Source: Salticus scenicus (lineage: Eukaryota > Arthropoda > Arachnida > Araneae > Salticidae). From it: a stretch of 64,000 bases of DNA. The notes beneath the pieces were generated by a model, which did not search any database, was not told the origin of the DNA, and saw only the letters and a program-made list of their open reading frames with translations. The stretch is from NCBI GenBank assembly GCA_963930645.1, contig OZ005648.1:6501805-6565804 (forward strand), in the 5' to 3' direction. Both the position numbers and the translations under genes were made by a program. Positions 23,801-35,708 of this stretch are shown here, piece after piece. Numbering within the stretch: position 1 is the first letter of the stretch; the number at the start of each line of letters is the position of its first letter.

Positions 23801-26369
23801 AAATATAAAATAAAAATCTCAAATTTAAGAGTGTATTTTGATAACGCATTAATATTTAATGTGGACGTATGAGATTTAAGTCGGCAACGTAGTGTTTTTA
23901 TTTTAAATTAAATGCGTTTTGGACAGCAATGAAAAGCATTTCGTCTGACTATCTCGTTTATATATAGAAAACATGCACAAAACCAAAGTGGTATAGTGTG
24001 CGGCACTGTCAGGATTTGAACAAAACGGTCCTCTACTGCGCCGTTCAAGTGAAATAAAATAGCGAGATGTATATTGAAAACTAAACGTAAATTTTTAAGT
24101 TTACACTCTCTTTTTTTTTCATTTAATTATTTTCAAACTGTATTTTGGAGCTTCATTTCAGGATATAAACACGTTACATAGTGTCGCATGAAGGAGTTAG
24201 TTTCGGAATCTAAAAGTTTTGTTCATCCTTGATTATATACACGAATCTTAAACATATTTTTTAATGGGCGAAACGTCATTGGAGAGCCCAACCATGCAAA
24301 ACTCAAAGTTTTATAGTATGTGTTTACTTCTCTATGTGTATATAAACAGCGATAGCGGCTGCAAAAATTCACCCGATTGATTTTTAGATTGGTACACAGA
24401 TTCAAGAGCCATTCGGAATCGGTTGTATATTTGTTTGAATGTATATTGTTTGTGTTTGTGTAAAAGAACGCGTCAAAGTATTTTGTATCATCGCGGCCTG
24501 TAGACAGAATCCTGTTTAAACGCATTTTAAATTGGAATAATTCATTTTTATAGGGGGGGGGGGTAAATAACAAATTTTCATGGAGCAGAGATAATATAAC
24601 TTAACCCCTCTGGAATGTATATGTATTTACCCGTAGATTAATTTATTTGTACAAGGCCTGTTATTTATATGTAATGTCAAAATAAATTTTGGTTAAATTT
24701 CCAAAAAGTACCATTTCATTTATAAATACCCCTTACGGTAAATGATTAATAATATTTCAGACATTTGCGAAAATTGTGGAGTTTTTAAAGGCTATTAGAA
24801 ACATTTTATTCATCAGTTGCGTCGCATAGAGTAAATACTGTCGGAATTATTGTCGAACTTTAAATGCATTAAAATTCTTAAAAGCATCACTAGATTAGCC
24901 AATGGCTTTCAGTTCAGTGAGATGAGTGACACCTGTGTGTCTGCCCGTGTGGCCGACGCTTTGGCACGCGGCCGTTTATCCCTCTCTGGTGATAGATAGT
25001 CCGGTCTATGCGCCCCTTGAACACAACACGCTGTAATTATACCCTGATACCATCAAGGATCCGACCGGACCCTTGACCCTCTTCTCCCCTATCCCCTGCC
25101 AGAAAGAGGAAAGTGGTCCCATCCCTTCTCTCCTCCCTTTCTTTGTATCAAAATGATTTTCGCGGTTTGGTGTTGTCCGCATTCCTCTAAAGGGCAGGCG
25201 AAAAAAAAAATAATAAAGGAAAAATGTAAAGGGTTCTGGGACAAGCTGAGAAGTTGATAAATAATGGTGTTTTGCTCTTGACACGTAAACAATGTTTTTC
25301 GGCTCACGGCGAACTCTATAATTATTTGACACAGGGCTATGATATGTTCAGGTTCAGGTATGTCTTTCTACTATATCTTCTTTAAGGCTTTTCTAAAATA
25401 GAAATTTTCTACTACAAATTCGTCAATCACCATGACTTAAACAGAACACAGACAAGTTTAATAAAAAAGCACCACAAAACTGGCGTTGTAAAAATTATTA
25501 CTTACAAACTTTGAATAAATTTGCATTTTATGGTGTTTATTCAAAGTTTGTAAGTAATAAGAACACAGACAAGTTTACTTTTTCATAGTGTTAAAAGGAA
25601 AATATGAGTTAGGTTGTATATTTAAATTATTAACGAGAAATAAAATCACACATCGCACAGAGATTATGAAACTTTTCCAGCATTACGAGACAATGTTGTA
25701 ATAGAATTCAAGTGTACAGAAAACTACACGCATATAATAAAGCTGTGATTGATTAAGAAACTGAAAAAGAAAACGCACAATTACGCGACAATGTCTTTGG
25801 TCAAAAAACTAAAGCCTGATCCACATTACTGCTTTTATGCTCAACACGTCCTCCCCCCCCCCTCTCCCACCTCCCCCCCCGGTCGTGCTCAGTTGTTATA
25901 TTGCTGAAGTGAGTATTCCGTAATTAGTAAGTTTAAATAGAATAATTAGTTTATCGAAAATTTGTTTTCAGAAATTTATAATGAACAAATACACCCATAT
26001 AAGCATAATACCACAAAACCATAAATCACAATTACATCCATGATACCTAGTAATAAGTAACTTTGATATAACACCATAAGATGGAGGAAAAAAAAAAAAA
26101 AACACAACAACTGTTTCGATTCAAAATAAAACACGAGGTTCCGCCAGGAGAACAAATTAGGCACGAGTGCTGCAAACAGAGCAGCAGTGTACAAAAGCCG
26201 TCCTAAGCGATGAGCCAAAACAAATAAAAGCGAAGGGCAATATAATATAGGTGTAGCAAGAATTATGAAAAAAAAAGAGGAAAAAATTAAAATATAATAA
26301 ATAAATAAATCTCAATTTGATTTATTGAGATGAAGAAAGAAAGTCATATGAGTAAAAAAATTAAAAGGC

Positions 26370-26409
<40 letters not shown>

Positions 26410-26690
26410 ACAGAAACACTCGAAAAAGCTACTTACCTGGTTCAAGGTCTACCTTAAAAAACTACGATGTTAGGGCCAGCACATGACTTTCTTCTATGTT
26501 TTCCTATACAAACTCACTCAGTACAAAATTTTTTTTAAAACTACTATTTATTAAAATTATCTACCATGATGAATGCAGACGATTTTCATCTTAGAGGAAA
26601 CTAACACTAAATATCCAGAGGAAAACAGTTTTATTCTCTATAATGAATATCTTAAAAAATGCGTTTTCATAATGGTTATCTCTGTTTCAA
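23801..26690. other. Region without supported genes
   Basis: Minus-strand ORFs of 116 codons (24223-24573) and 108 codons (25006-25332) have no recognisable domain. A snapback hairpin lies at 25495-25560 (listed separately). A-runs are at 26089-26102 and 26374-26405, and poly(C) tracts are near 25850-25880. Confidence 0.45.
25443..25577. repeat. Perfect 25-bp hairpin bracketed by 17-bp direct repeats
   Basis: Arms 25495-25519 and 25536-25560 (TTACTTACAAACTTTG and its complement within) pair without mismatch around a 16-base loop. The phrase GAACACAGACAAGTTTA occurs directly before (25443-25459) and after (25561-25577), like a long target-site duplication. The length of the direct repeat resembles LINE-type insertion, but an inverted insert fits template switching better. 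Confidence 0.8.
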
Positions 26691-26699
26691 GTTTCGTAC

Positions 26700-27473
26700 A
26701 GTTATACACCATAGAAGTTGAGATTATATCGTCCCGTTCTCGATGAATATTCTATTGTAGCAGTGCCACCTATTGGTCGATATGCATCAAAATTGAATTT
26801 GCATAATGTCTCATAATGGCCTTCTAACATATCAAATTTTGTTTGATTATACGCAATAGAACCTGAGATGTATATAGCTTTACCTTAAATTGCGGAAATT
26901 TCTGAATAGCAGCGCCACATGTTGAGAGATTAACACCAAATGTTTAAAGGCACTGATTTAGGTCAAGGTGCATCTATATATAAATTTATATGTAATTCTG
27001 TACAGTTGTTTCAGAGATATAGCCTTCCCTAAAACTGTAGAAATCGCTGTATAGCAGCGCCACCTTTTGAGAAATCAATACCAAAACATAATACGCACTT
27101 ATTCAGGTCATGGTGCATCGACATATAAATTTATGTGAAAATTTATGCAGTAGTCCCTGAGTTATAGCCTTCCTTAAAATTGTAGAAATCGGTGTATACC
27201 AGCGCCACCTGTGGAGCAGTTGACAGCAAAAGTTGATAAACACTAATTTAGGTTACGGTGCATGTACATATAAATTTATATGAAATTGTCCGTTGTAGTT
27301 CCTGATATAGAGTCGCTACAAAGTTTTTGTCCGACACAGACAGACATACATTTTCTAAAAATAGTCAAATTGTGTTCTGGATCTCTCAAAACGTGTAAAT
27401 CCATCGAAAACCGAATGTCGAAAATTTTTACGAATCTAATACTTTCTTCTATTGAACATAGAAGAAAGTAATA
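26700..27473 (+). repeat. Hairpin-terminated repeat, family B, ~4 tandem units
   Basis: Units of ~150-160 bp marked by AGCAGCGCCACCTTTTGAG-like words (about 26763, 26905, 27053, 27200). They are followed by GACACAGACAGACATACA, CTCAAAACGTGTAAATCC and a perfect 12-bp terminal hairpin TACTTTCTTCTA / TAGAAGAAAGTA (27440-27451, 27459-27470). Confidence 0.75.
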
Positions 27474-29610
27474 ATTATAAACGTTGGTTAACTGCATTAT
27501 TTTGCGCAAATTAAGTTCAAGAGTGGTTGTCCTGTTCTTTTGGTTTATTTGTTTTATAATGACTTTTAAATGCTTTCAAAGAATTACTTTATCGTCTCTC
27601 TGTCGAAATCTTTCCAATTGCTTCGTGCGGGAATTAAAACATCTCTGAATGCTGTAGTGTTTATTTAGATGTCCGTCTATTATTGAACTTGAATTTGAAA
27701 AACAGCTTTATAATTCTTGCGATGTGTCCAGACAATAACATAGTGCTCGATAATCCAAATAACAGGCATTTTCTTGTAGAAATTATGCTGAATTTATTAT
27801 ATACGAATTGTTGACTTATTTAACACAGCTATAGGTGACCCTATAAGCACGTTATTATAAAAATGGTAGGTAAAATTGGGATAATTGAATAATTTGGAGT
27901 GGGAGCCCAAAAGCGTCGACTTATCTGTTCAAGTCATGATGATGAAGAGACGCTTCGATATCTTGATTAATTTCGCCAGAGCTCTAGTCGACGCCAAATT
28001 CAAAAAGTACAGAAAAAATGGTTGTAATTATGTTACGTATAAATACATACAATTTTTGAAAAGGTTACCACATGATTATAATTCAAATGGTCCTCACTAA
28101 ACGCCAAAACACGCCATGAGAACCCGGAACTTTTGAGCAAAATTAACACACCATTTTATGAGACAAGGAATCCACTTATGGCGACAAAACTGCATCTATT
28201 TGTACGATGAAAAGAAACCTAATTAGGAAAAGTCAAAACAAGCTATTGTAGATCTGCATTAACGTTAAAGAACGAATAATATAGGGTCAAAGGTTTCGAT
28301 AAAGTTGCAATAAGCAAAAGATACATATGTGAGAAGAGGGAGGATGTAAAAATTTAAAGAACATACTGTATGAGAATTTAAGTTGCAATTTAGAGGTTAT
28401 GAAAATGTGTTCGTTACATATTTTATTTTATTTTTATATTAATTTTTTAGAATATGTGATTATCGACATCACAAATGCTATGCACAGGAATTTCGACCGA
28501 TTGGATGAAATGAAGTCATAAATACTTTTTCATGTTTTTTCGAGATTTAGTTCAGAGTTTGTTAAGAAACTAAGACATAACGAGTCAATTGAACCTAATT
28601 AAAAGTCTCTTTCTCAGAGAAGGGAAAAGAAATTTGTCACTGTCACCTCACCATCATCGATAAAGTTTTAATAATCGTAAGCGCATTGTCAACAACACTT
28701 GTTTCAATGATGTTGCTTTTTTATTCTTTCATTTCTTTTAAAATCACAAGTTTTGCTTTCAAACCAGATCCACTGCAAAATCTATTTCTTCTTAAAATAA
28801 CATCATCGTCTAAAATAGGAAACCTTGAAATGCAGAGTCAATGGAACGGGATTAAAAAATAAATAAATGAATTTTTTCTATTGCTACACACTGTCGGTCT
28901 TTCTTATACGCTGATATTTCTTTTTATTTGGATTTCGATGAAGCAAGCTTTTGGAATAGCCAAGAATACGATGGCAATGCATTCTTTGAATACTTTCATT
29001 CAATTAATAAACGTTTTCCTTAAATTAATTAATGAAAAAAGTCAAGTCAATGGCCTTTTAATAACCTCTTTTATGTCTGATGCCTACAAATGGCTCGCAT
29101 AATTTTTCTCTTTTTACTGTCATTTATTGTATTACTTTTTCTAGATATTACTTTTTTCTTTCGCTTTTGACAATTTTTATTTTTAATTTAGGGATGTTAT
29201 TCACATCAACATTTTAAAGATCCTTTTTCTATATTTTGTAACCTCTGTTACATTGATGTTTTTATTTATTTCGGAATATTATTTTGAATAAATCTGTTCG
29301 AATTTTCTCATTTTTCCTGGCTTTTCGTTTCGACTCCCCGTAAGTTAATATAGTAGTTCAGTGTAAAATATATTTATATAACTATCTCTTTCTTTATTTC
29401 TGTAAAAGAATAAATATATATGTATGCATGTATAATATGTATATGGAAAAGATAAAAGAAAAACAAGAAATCAAATGAAAATTTTAATATAAGTCCTTTA
29501 AATAGAAAAAAAAAATATTTTCTATGTAAATTTTCTTTCATTTTGTAATGCTGTATTTAATTTTTATTCTAACTTTTATATTTCGCGTTTTCTCTTCCAA
29601 TGAGCCTAAT
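27474..29610. other. Region without supported genes
   Basis: ORFs at 27885-28100 and 28881-29102 show no domain. The latter overlaps a repeat (CGATGGCAATGCATTC) also found at about 30234-30250. Confidence 0.45.
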
Positions 29611-29614
29611 TTTA

Positions 29615-30640
29615 AATGTTTCCGGGTTTGATTCACGCCCCGTGCTATTTATTTTACCATGTTTTTATTAACTTCTATTCTTGTTTGTTTATTTGTTTGT
29701 CCGGTACAAATCTTGCAATCGAATTTTAACTAACTTCCCTACTAGCTAGACATTTGATACTTTTACAATAGCTCAGAACCCGATGACAACACAATACTTC
29801 GAAGTCCGTTTAGTTTTCTTGTAATTAATTAAAATATGAAAGTAATAACATCCTAATAGCGTTAAAATAGCCATTAAGATACTAGCTATAATTTAATTGT
29901 TGCCAAAAAAATTTTGACGAATTCATTTTTTAAAAATAAATACATTTAATTCAACGTGAACATTAAAAAATTATAAAAAGTTAAATTATGCATCTCACAA
30001 AAATTGACGTCATTATCACTTTAAAAATTTATGCACATTGATAAGAGCTCTACGATTCATCAGAAAATTTAAAACATGGTACATAAAAGATTTTTTATTT
30101 GATAATTATTTACCATGTTTTTATTAACTCGCTTTATTGTTTGTTTGTTTGTCCAGTACAGATCTTGCAATCGATTTTTAACTCACTTCCCGACAAGCTC
30201 GACATTTGGAACTTTTAGAATAGCTCAGAACACGATGGCAATGCATTCTTTTAATACTTTTATTCAATTAATAAATGTTTGAAAATTTCTTATAATGGCT
30301 CTTTTTATGACGCATTGGATCCTTTTCTTTAATGTGGATGGGATAATTTATCCAAAAAAATTTAGCATTTATTCATACATAGAATTGGCAAGTTTATAGG
30401 ATTCAACAGAAAATTTTAAAACATGATAGATAAAAAGTTCTTTTTATCTTATAATTATTTTAAAAATAAATTACATTTTTATAGTTTTTTCTAGCGTAAC
30501 TTGAGCTGCCTTATCGGGAAGATGCAGGACTTAGATGCCGTATGCTTGTCATCAACATTTTTCGATCTTCATATATATTTTATGAGTTGCTGCTTGCCCG
30601 GTATTACTCATACCTAGGTTTTTCTTCTTTTTAAGATTCA
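29615..30640 (+). repeat. Two tandem copies of a dispersed repeat
   Basis: ACCATGTTTTTATTAACT, TTTGTTTGTCCGGTACA and AGCTCAGAACACGATGGCA occur in the same order near 29655-29810 and 30110-30260. The first is preceded by a tRNA-like CGGGTTTGATTCACGCCCCG. A section near 29890-30060 (GTTGCCAAAAAAATTTTGAC ... ATTGACGTCATTA) is found inverted at about 40975-41165, inside the element nested in the LINE. Confidence 0.6.
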
Positions 30641-30799
30641 TGCTCAGTTTTTAGTTACGGGATTTTATCTCTTTATTAAATAAAGACACTGTAAATCTTA
30701 ATGCTAATCCTACTATATTCTCCGAACAAGGATCCTTTTGTGTCTATAAATAACTTATTATTATATCGTTAAGATTTGTACAAAATAAAAGTTTTAAAA

Positions 30800-31140
30800 T
30801 AGGGTTTATAGAAATACCTCTTATATAGAACGCAGTGCTTTGGAATACGTTCGGACAAACAAGTAGTTCCACAGGGAACCTCCGACGATGAACTTGAAAA
30901 TTTTAACATCAGTTTCAAGGAAATTTAGTAATGTTGACGGGAGACTGATAGACAGACAAACAGAAGTAAGTCATAAACACTTTTCAACTTTGTTGGAAAA
31001 TGTTAAAAAGAGAAAAGTATTGTGGATCTATGTACATGTTACACTAATGTATACGACACCAAAATCGACGATATCTCTACACTGCGAATGGAAAACAGTT
31101 AATATAAATAAATGAAAAGTGGATTTTATATATAGAAGAA
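30800..31140 (+). repeat. Hairpin-terminated repeat, family A, single unit
   Basis: Family A phrases GCAGTGCTTTGGAATAC and GGGAACCTCCGACGATGAAC, a GACAGACAAACAG tract and the terminal pair CACTTTTCAACTTTGTTGG...TGTTAAAAAG at about 30979-31008. Confidence 0.6.
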
Positions 31141-31281
31141 AGTATTTATCCATATAAAACGGCACGGATCAGGACCCTTTGCAGCATTGTGAATTGACTG
31201 GGCAAATGTAAGCTGTCGCTGAAAAAAAAAAAAAAAAAAAAAAACTGAAATTCAAATTTTTTTATTATTATTCAGTATTGC

Positions 31282-31601
31282 ATGTTAAATTTTGGCCAAA
31301 ATATAGGCAGTTTATTATTTAGCATTGCCAATTTTAATATATTAGTCAGTCAATGTATTATGAATGCTGCTAACACTTCAATTCCAAAATCATCTGGGCG
31401 TTCTATGAAACATCCCAAACCTTGGTGGAATGATGATTGTACACTAGCAAAAAGGAAGCAACAAAAAGTGCGGGGGATTTTCCGCAGGTATCCAACTACA
31501 AATAATTATATATTATTTAAACAAGCTAGGGCACATGCGCGGAAGACTCGCAGAAAAGCTCAGAAAGTGTCCTGGATCAACTATGTCTCCAGCATCACTT
31601 C
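31282..31601 (+). pseudogene. LINE ORF2 fragment 1 (linker between endonuclease and RT)
   Basis: The frame reads HPKPWWNDDCTLAKRKQQK, then YPTTNNYILFKQARAHARK and SWINYVSSITSK. These are the conserved words of the segment between the AP endonuclease and reverse transcriptase of I/Jockey-group non-LTR retrotransposons. The endonuclease is missing, so the LINE is 5'-truncated around 31.25 kb. The frame is cut at 31602 by insertion of a Tc1-derived palindrome at a TA, and the coding sense resumes at 33018 (an SxxLWHRVKKAMG-like continuation). It is part of a single element with the three downstream fragments. Confidence 0.8.
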
Positions 31602-31603
31602 TA

Positions 31604-33017
31604 AACTCATGTTTGTGAAAATTGCAACACCATGAAGGAATGCGAATATCATAATGATATTTATTGGGCTCATACATTATAGTAAGAAGAACAATTGATT
31701 AAAATTTCAGGAAATTTGGAGTAATATGTACTGAGAAAACAGTACATAAAGCAGCGCCCTCTGTGAACAATAACTCCCTTTATCTGCCTAGGCATTGAAT
31801 CAAACAGCGATTGGATGACATGTACGGGTAAAGCACTTCATGAAGCTTCAACACGATGCCACAATTCATCGATCGAAGTTACTGGTGAGTGGTGGGGGGT
31901 CAGTCGCTTTTCAATGATTAAACAGTCATTTTCATTGGTGCGAGATCTGGAGAACGCGCTGGCCAGAGCAACAGTCGAACACATTCTGTATTAAGGAAGG
32001 TTCGGACTATACTGACAACTTGCGGTCGTGCATTATCCTGCTTAAATGTGGCACTGCGGGGGCCTAGAATATAGAGAGGAGGTACGGGCGTTAACTCGTC
32101 AGAAATGTAATGGCTGGTATTCAGAGTGGCGGGAATCAAAACAAGAGGTGATCGAGACGTGTATCCAATGGTACCACATACCATCCCTCCAGGTGGTGAC
32201 CCAGTATGCAGCTGCCAAAATTTTGATTACCGTCAAAACTGCATCACTGATACGAGCGCCTTTAATGTGTGATTAATGACGAACCTGGACGCAGGGATGG
32301 CGTGAAGTCGCCTTTCAGACAAATCACAATCCTGTTTACAGCATCAAGATTGCCTTATCCGTACTTAACGGCATTGTCAATAATGCACAATGCCAGCTGG
32401 GATTCGACATCGTCACACTGTCCACCACATGCAGTGATGGTATGGAGTCCCATTGGATACACGTCTCGATTACTTCTTGTTCGCATTCCCGGCACTCTGA
32501 AATGCGGTCATTAAATTTTTGGTGAGTTAATGCCCGTACCTCCTCTCTATATTCAAGGCCCCCTCAGTGCCACATTTAAGCAGGATAATGCACGACCGCA
32601 AGTTGTCAGTATAGTCCGGACCTTCCTTAATACAGAATGTGTTCGACTGTTGCTCTGGCCAGCGCGTTCTCCAGATCTCGCACCAATGAAAATGACTGTT
32701 TAATCATTGAAAAGCGACTGACCTCCCACCACTCACCAGTAACTTCGATCGATGAATTGTGGCATCGTGTTGAAGCTTCATGAAGTGCTTTACCCGTACA
32801 TGTCATCCAATCGCTGTTTGATTCAATGCCTAGGCAGATAAAGGGAGTTATTTCTCACAGAGGGCGCTGCTTTATGTACTGTTTTCTCAGTACATGTTAC
32901 TCCAAATTTTCTGAAATTTTAATCAATTGTTCTTCTTACTATAGTGTATGAGCCCAATAAATATCATTATGATATTCACATTCCTTCATGGTGTTGCAAT
33001 TTTCACAAACATGAGTT
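31604..33017. mobile_element. Tc1/mariner-derived snapback palindrome (1.4 kb) in the LINE
   Basis: AACTCATGTTTGTGAAAATT at the left is the exact complement of the right end, and TA flanks both (31602-31603, 33018-33019), as for Tc1/mariner. The inverted arms run about 600 bp each (31604-~32205 and ~32415-33017) around a ~200-bp centre. Normal Tc1 elements have far shorter terminal repeats. Here the 3' half of the transposon, including the C-terminal transposase coding part, is present in both orientations. I infer an element whose 5' half was replaced by an inverted copy of its 3' half. Confidence 0.85.
32270..32702 (+). pseudogene. Tc1-type transposase, C-terminal half (broken)
   Basis: Reads HCPPHAVMVWSPIGYTSR, then after frame disruption FKQDNARPQVVSIVRTFLN and WPARSPDLAPM. 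These are the Tc1 catalytic-core words (the DNARP aspartate and WPARSPDL). The usual glutamate/aspartate after SPDL(N/S)PIE is altered (PMK). The N-terminal paired-type helix-turn-helix is missing. The same C-terminal region is encoded again on the minus strand at 31918-32184 in the left arm of the palindrome. Both are nonfunctional. Confidence 0.8.
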
Positions 33018-33970
33018 TAATATTAGCAGAAAGTAATTATGGCATCGTGTTAAAAAAGCTATGGGAATCTATACTAATCAGATTATCTCTTTCTTAAAAT
33101 ATAATGGTCAAACCATACCGTCCACAAAAGATATAACCAACGTCATTTTGGAAAAATTCTATCCAGTACCTCTAGCTCTAGTTCCTACTCTGAACCCTTT
33201 CTCTCTTACAAAAAGAAATGTGAACGCTCTATCATCAACTTCAAATCCCGCATATTTCAAAGTTACAATAGCCTTTAACAGAAAATGAATTAAAGAATAG
33301 CCTGAAACGTTGTCATAACTCCTGCTCCTGGACCTGATGGCATCACCTACATTATGATCAAACATTTATCTAATAATTCTCTTAATAACTTGCTTCTTCT
33401 TTACAATAGAATCTGGACTGAACAAACCTTCTCTACTACTTGGTACGATGCTGCTGTTATTCTTTTCCAAAACTCGGCAAAGATGCAACTAATCCAAAAA
33501 ATTACAGACCAATAGCCCTCACAAGTTGTCAGTGTAAACTTTTTGAGAAAATGGTGAATACAAGGCTGGTTTCTATACTAGAAAAAAATAACATAATTTC
33601 TCCATGGCAAAGTGGTTTTCCACGTGGCCGTTCAACATTTGACAATATTTTACTGCTGGAGACAAACATCCGAAAAGCTAATGTTAAACGTAACCATTTA
33701 GTATATGTCTTTTTCGATATGGAAAAAGCGTATGATAAGACATGGCGCTATGGTATTCTAAGAGATCTTTTTAATTTGGACTTCCGTGGAAATCTTCCTA
33801 TTTTTATTGAAATTTCAGACACTTCCAAGTTCACATTGGTTCAGATTTTTCATATTTTTACTCTCAGGGAGAAGGTGTACCTCAAGGCACTGTCTTGAGT
33901 GTTACGCTCTTCTCTTTAAAAATTGATGGCATTTTGAAACAAATACCGCCAAGTGTTCATGGAATATTAT
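33018..33970 (+). pseudogene. LINE ORF2 fragment 2 (reverse transcriptase, N-terminal and palm)
   Basis: Continuation of the LINE after the Tc1 insertion. Readable blocks are APGPDGI (at ~33330, after a frameshift), WTEQTF, FPKLGKDATNPKNYRPIAL, SGFPRGRSTFDNILLLE and VYVFFDMEKAYDKTW, where the first catalytic aspartate of RT (F-x-D-x-x-KAYD) is kept. Then a frameshift precedes VPQGTVLS and GILYVD. The Y-V-D that starts the second catalytic motif is the last thing before the hAT insertion, and the second D is found at 36694. Several frameshifts and stops show it is dead. Confidence 0.88.
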
Positions 33971-34183
33971 ATGTTGACTAGGGCTGGATTATTTATCAAT
34001 ATATCCCCAAGTATCGATATTTTTTAAATATCCCGATAACAATATTTAAGATTTTGCTCTGTCAATATATCCCTTTAACGATATTACCTAGAGTGCAGAG
34101 CGCGATCAATTGATATGCTGATAAGTACCGTTAAACGTCAACGACGGATTAATAGAATTGCGATTCCGCGCTAGCATGCATCA

Positions 34184-34306
34184 CGAATGAAACCCGAATT
34201 CCCGAATGAAACCCGAGCGAGCGAACGATCCCATCAGCGAATGAAACCCGAATTCCCGAATGAAACCCGAGCGAGCGAACGATCCCATCAGCGAATGAAA
34301 CCCGAA
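34184..34306 (+). repeat. 54-bp tandem repeat, 2.3 units
   Basis: CGAATGAAACCCGAATTC begins units at 34184 and 34238, with a partial third at 34292. The units are identical. Each unit itself contains CCGAATGAAACCCGA twice. It explains the repetitive minus-strand frame at 34181-34429, and no equivalent is seen in hAT copy 1. Confidence 0.9.
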
Positions 34307-34799
34307 TAAAAAGAGCGCGCAATATCGTATACTAATACCCATTCTCCAATTATTTTTCTCCCATCCCTCACTGATAAAATAAAAAAATATAACCCCACCC
34401 CAAACGATCCATGCACTCACACAATGCATTACTTCCTCTTCCTTTATTCCTGCGTGCGCATCCTCAAATCTAAAATATCACTGCTTTAATAAGTCCACCG
34501 CATAATAAAAAAATAAACAGTATTTATTGAAAGCCATCTGCTTTTCCCGCAGTATATTGACTAAACGATAAAACCCTAAACGATAATATGAAATAATTTA
34601 TACTACTTCTACTGTTAGTATTTGATAATATTCCATATCACCACTCATGGATCGTAGGTGTATTACCACAGTAACCAAACAATATCTTTTGTTTTAGCTC
34701 ATTTCCTGCTATTGGTTCATTGATATTGGTTTATTTCAAAGTATCGATAACTTCTGGTCAATAAGATGTGACGTTCAATGTGTTTCACTCACTCTGGCT

Positions 34800-35205
34800 C
34801 AGTGATGCCAGATTGGGGATTTTGTCCCCATTTTGGGGGATTTGTGAAGCTTATGGGGACAATTTTGAGGACTTTTTTGGGGAATTCTAAAATGTTTGGG
34901 GACAAATCTGGGGATTTCTTCAACTTTCTGTCAATGTTGGCAACGTAATGATTTATCCCTACGACTAGAGACTTTCAATAGCTTTGTTGTTCTTTGGGGA
35001 TTTTTTTTCAAAAATTGAGTTCATTTGGGGAAAAATCTGAGCTCAAATCAGAAAAATCTGCTAGATATTCTTTTTTGAAAAAAAATGTTTTTTTTTCCTC
35101 TTTTTAGTGGAAAACCTGTTGGGGATGTTTTCGAAAAAAACCCTTGATTTGGGGAAATTTTAAGACCTGTTTGGGGAAATAATTTTCGACCATCTGGCAT
35201 CACTG
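34800..35205. mobile_element. CCCCAAA-rich MITE, copy 2
   Basis: Ends CAGTGATGCCAGATTGGGG and CATCTGGCATCACTG. It is homologous to the 10479-10907 MITE and has the same orientation relative to the enclosing hAT. Unlike copy 1 the flanks (CTCTGGCT / CTTTGGGC) do not form a clean TSD, and the adjacent hAT sequence differs for tens of bases on both sides. Confidence 0.8.
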
Positions 35206-35213
35206 CTTTGGGC

Positions 35214-35708
35214 TGTATTTCAGTCAGATAGCTAGCTCCCTTTCTCCTTTCCCATGTTATCCAATGGGATTTTCGTTGCTTCGTTTTATAAAAATATCTC
35301 ATTCAAAAATGAAGTTTTTCGAATTCTGTTTTTTGAATATTAGTCTTTGAACTTGGTTTACTACTTGAACCCTTTTAGCTTGGGGAACAATTTTTCGAAA
35401 AAATTCGTTTAAATATTTTATTTCAATAAGTAAATTATGGACTCTAAGTGTGGTTCTCTAAGTAAAATATTTAAATTTATTTTTTCGAAAAATTGCTCAC
35501 TAAGCTAAAAGACGACCTGTTCAAAGAGTAATATTCAAAAAACAGAATTTAAGCTAAAAGACGACCTGTTCAAAGAGTAATATTCAAAAAACAGAATTCG
35601 AAAAAGTTCATTTTTTAATAAAATATTTTTATAAAACGACGCGACAAAAATCCCATTGGATAACATGGGAAGGGAGAAAGGGTGCTATCTGACTGATGTA
35701 AAATACAG
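35214..35708. mobile_element. Fold-back element, copy 2
   Basis: Ends CTGTATTTCAGTCAGATAGC and GCTATCTGACTGATG...AAATACAG are inverted. It is longer than copy 1, partly because ~48 bp (AAGCTAAAAGACGACCTG ...) is tandemly duplicated near 35507-35600. Confidence 0.75.

Noticed and set aside
24223..24573. 116-codon minus-strand ORF
   Set aside because: No recognisable domain, codon pattern or context, and AT-rich DNA gives such frames by chance.
25006..25332. 108-codon minus-strand ORF
   Set aside because: Low-complexity Phe-rich stretch from an A run on the plus strand, and no similarity recognised.
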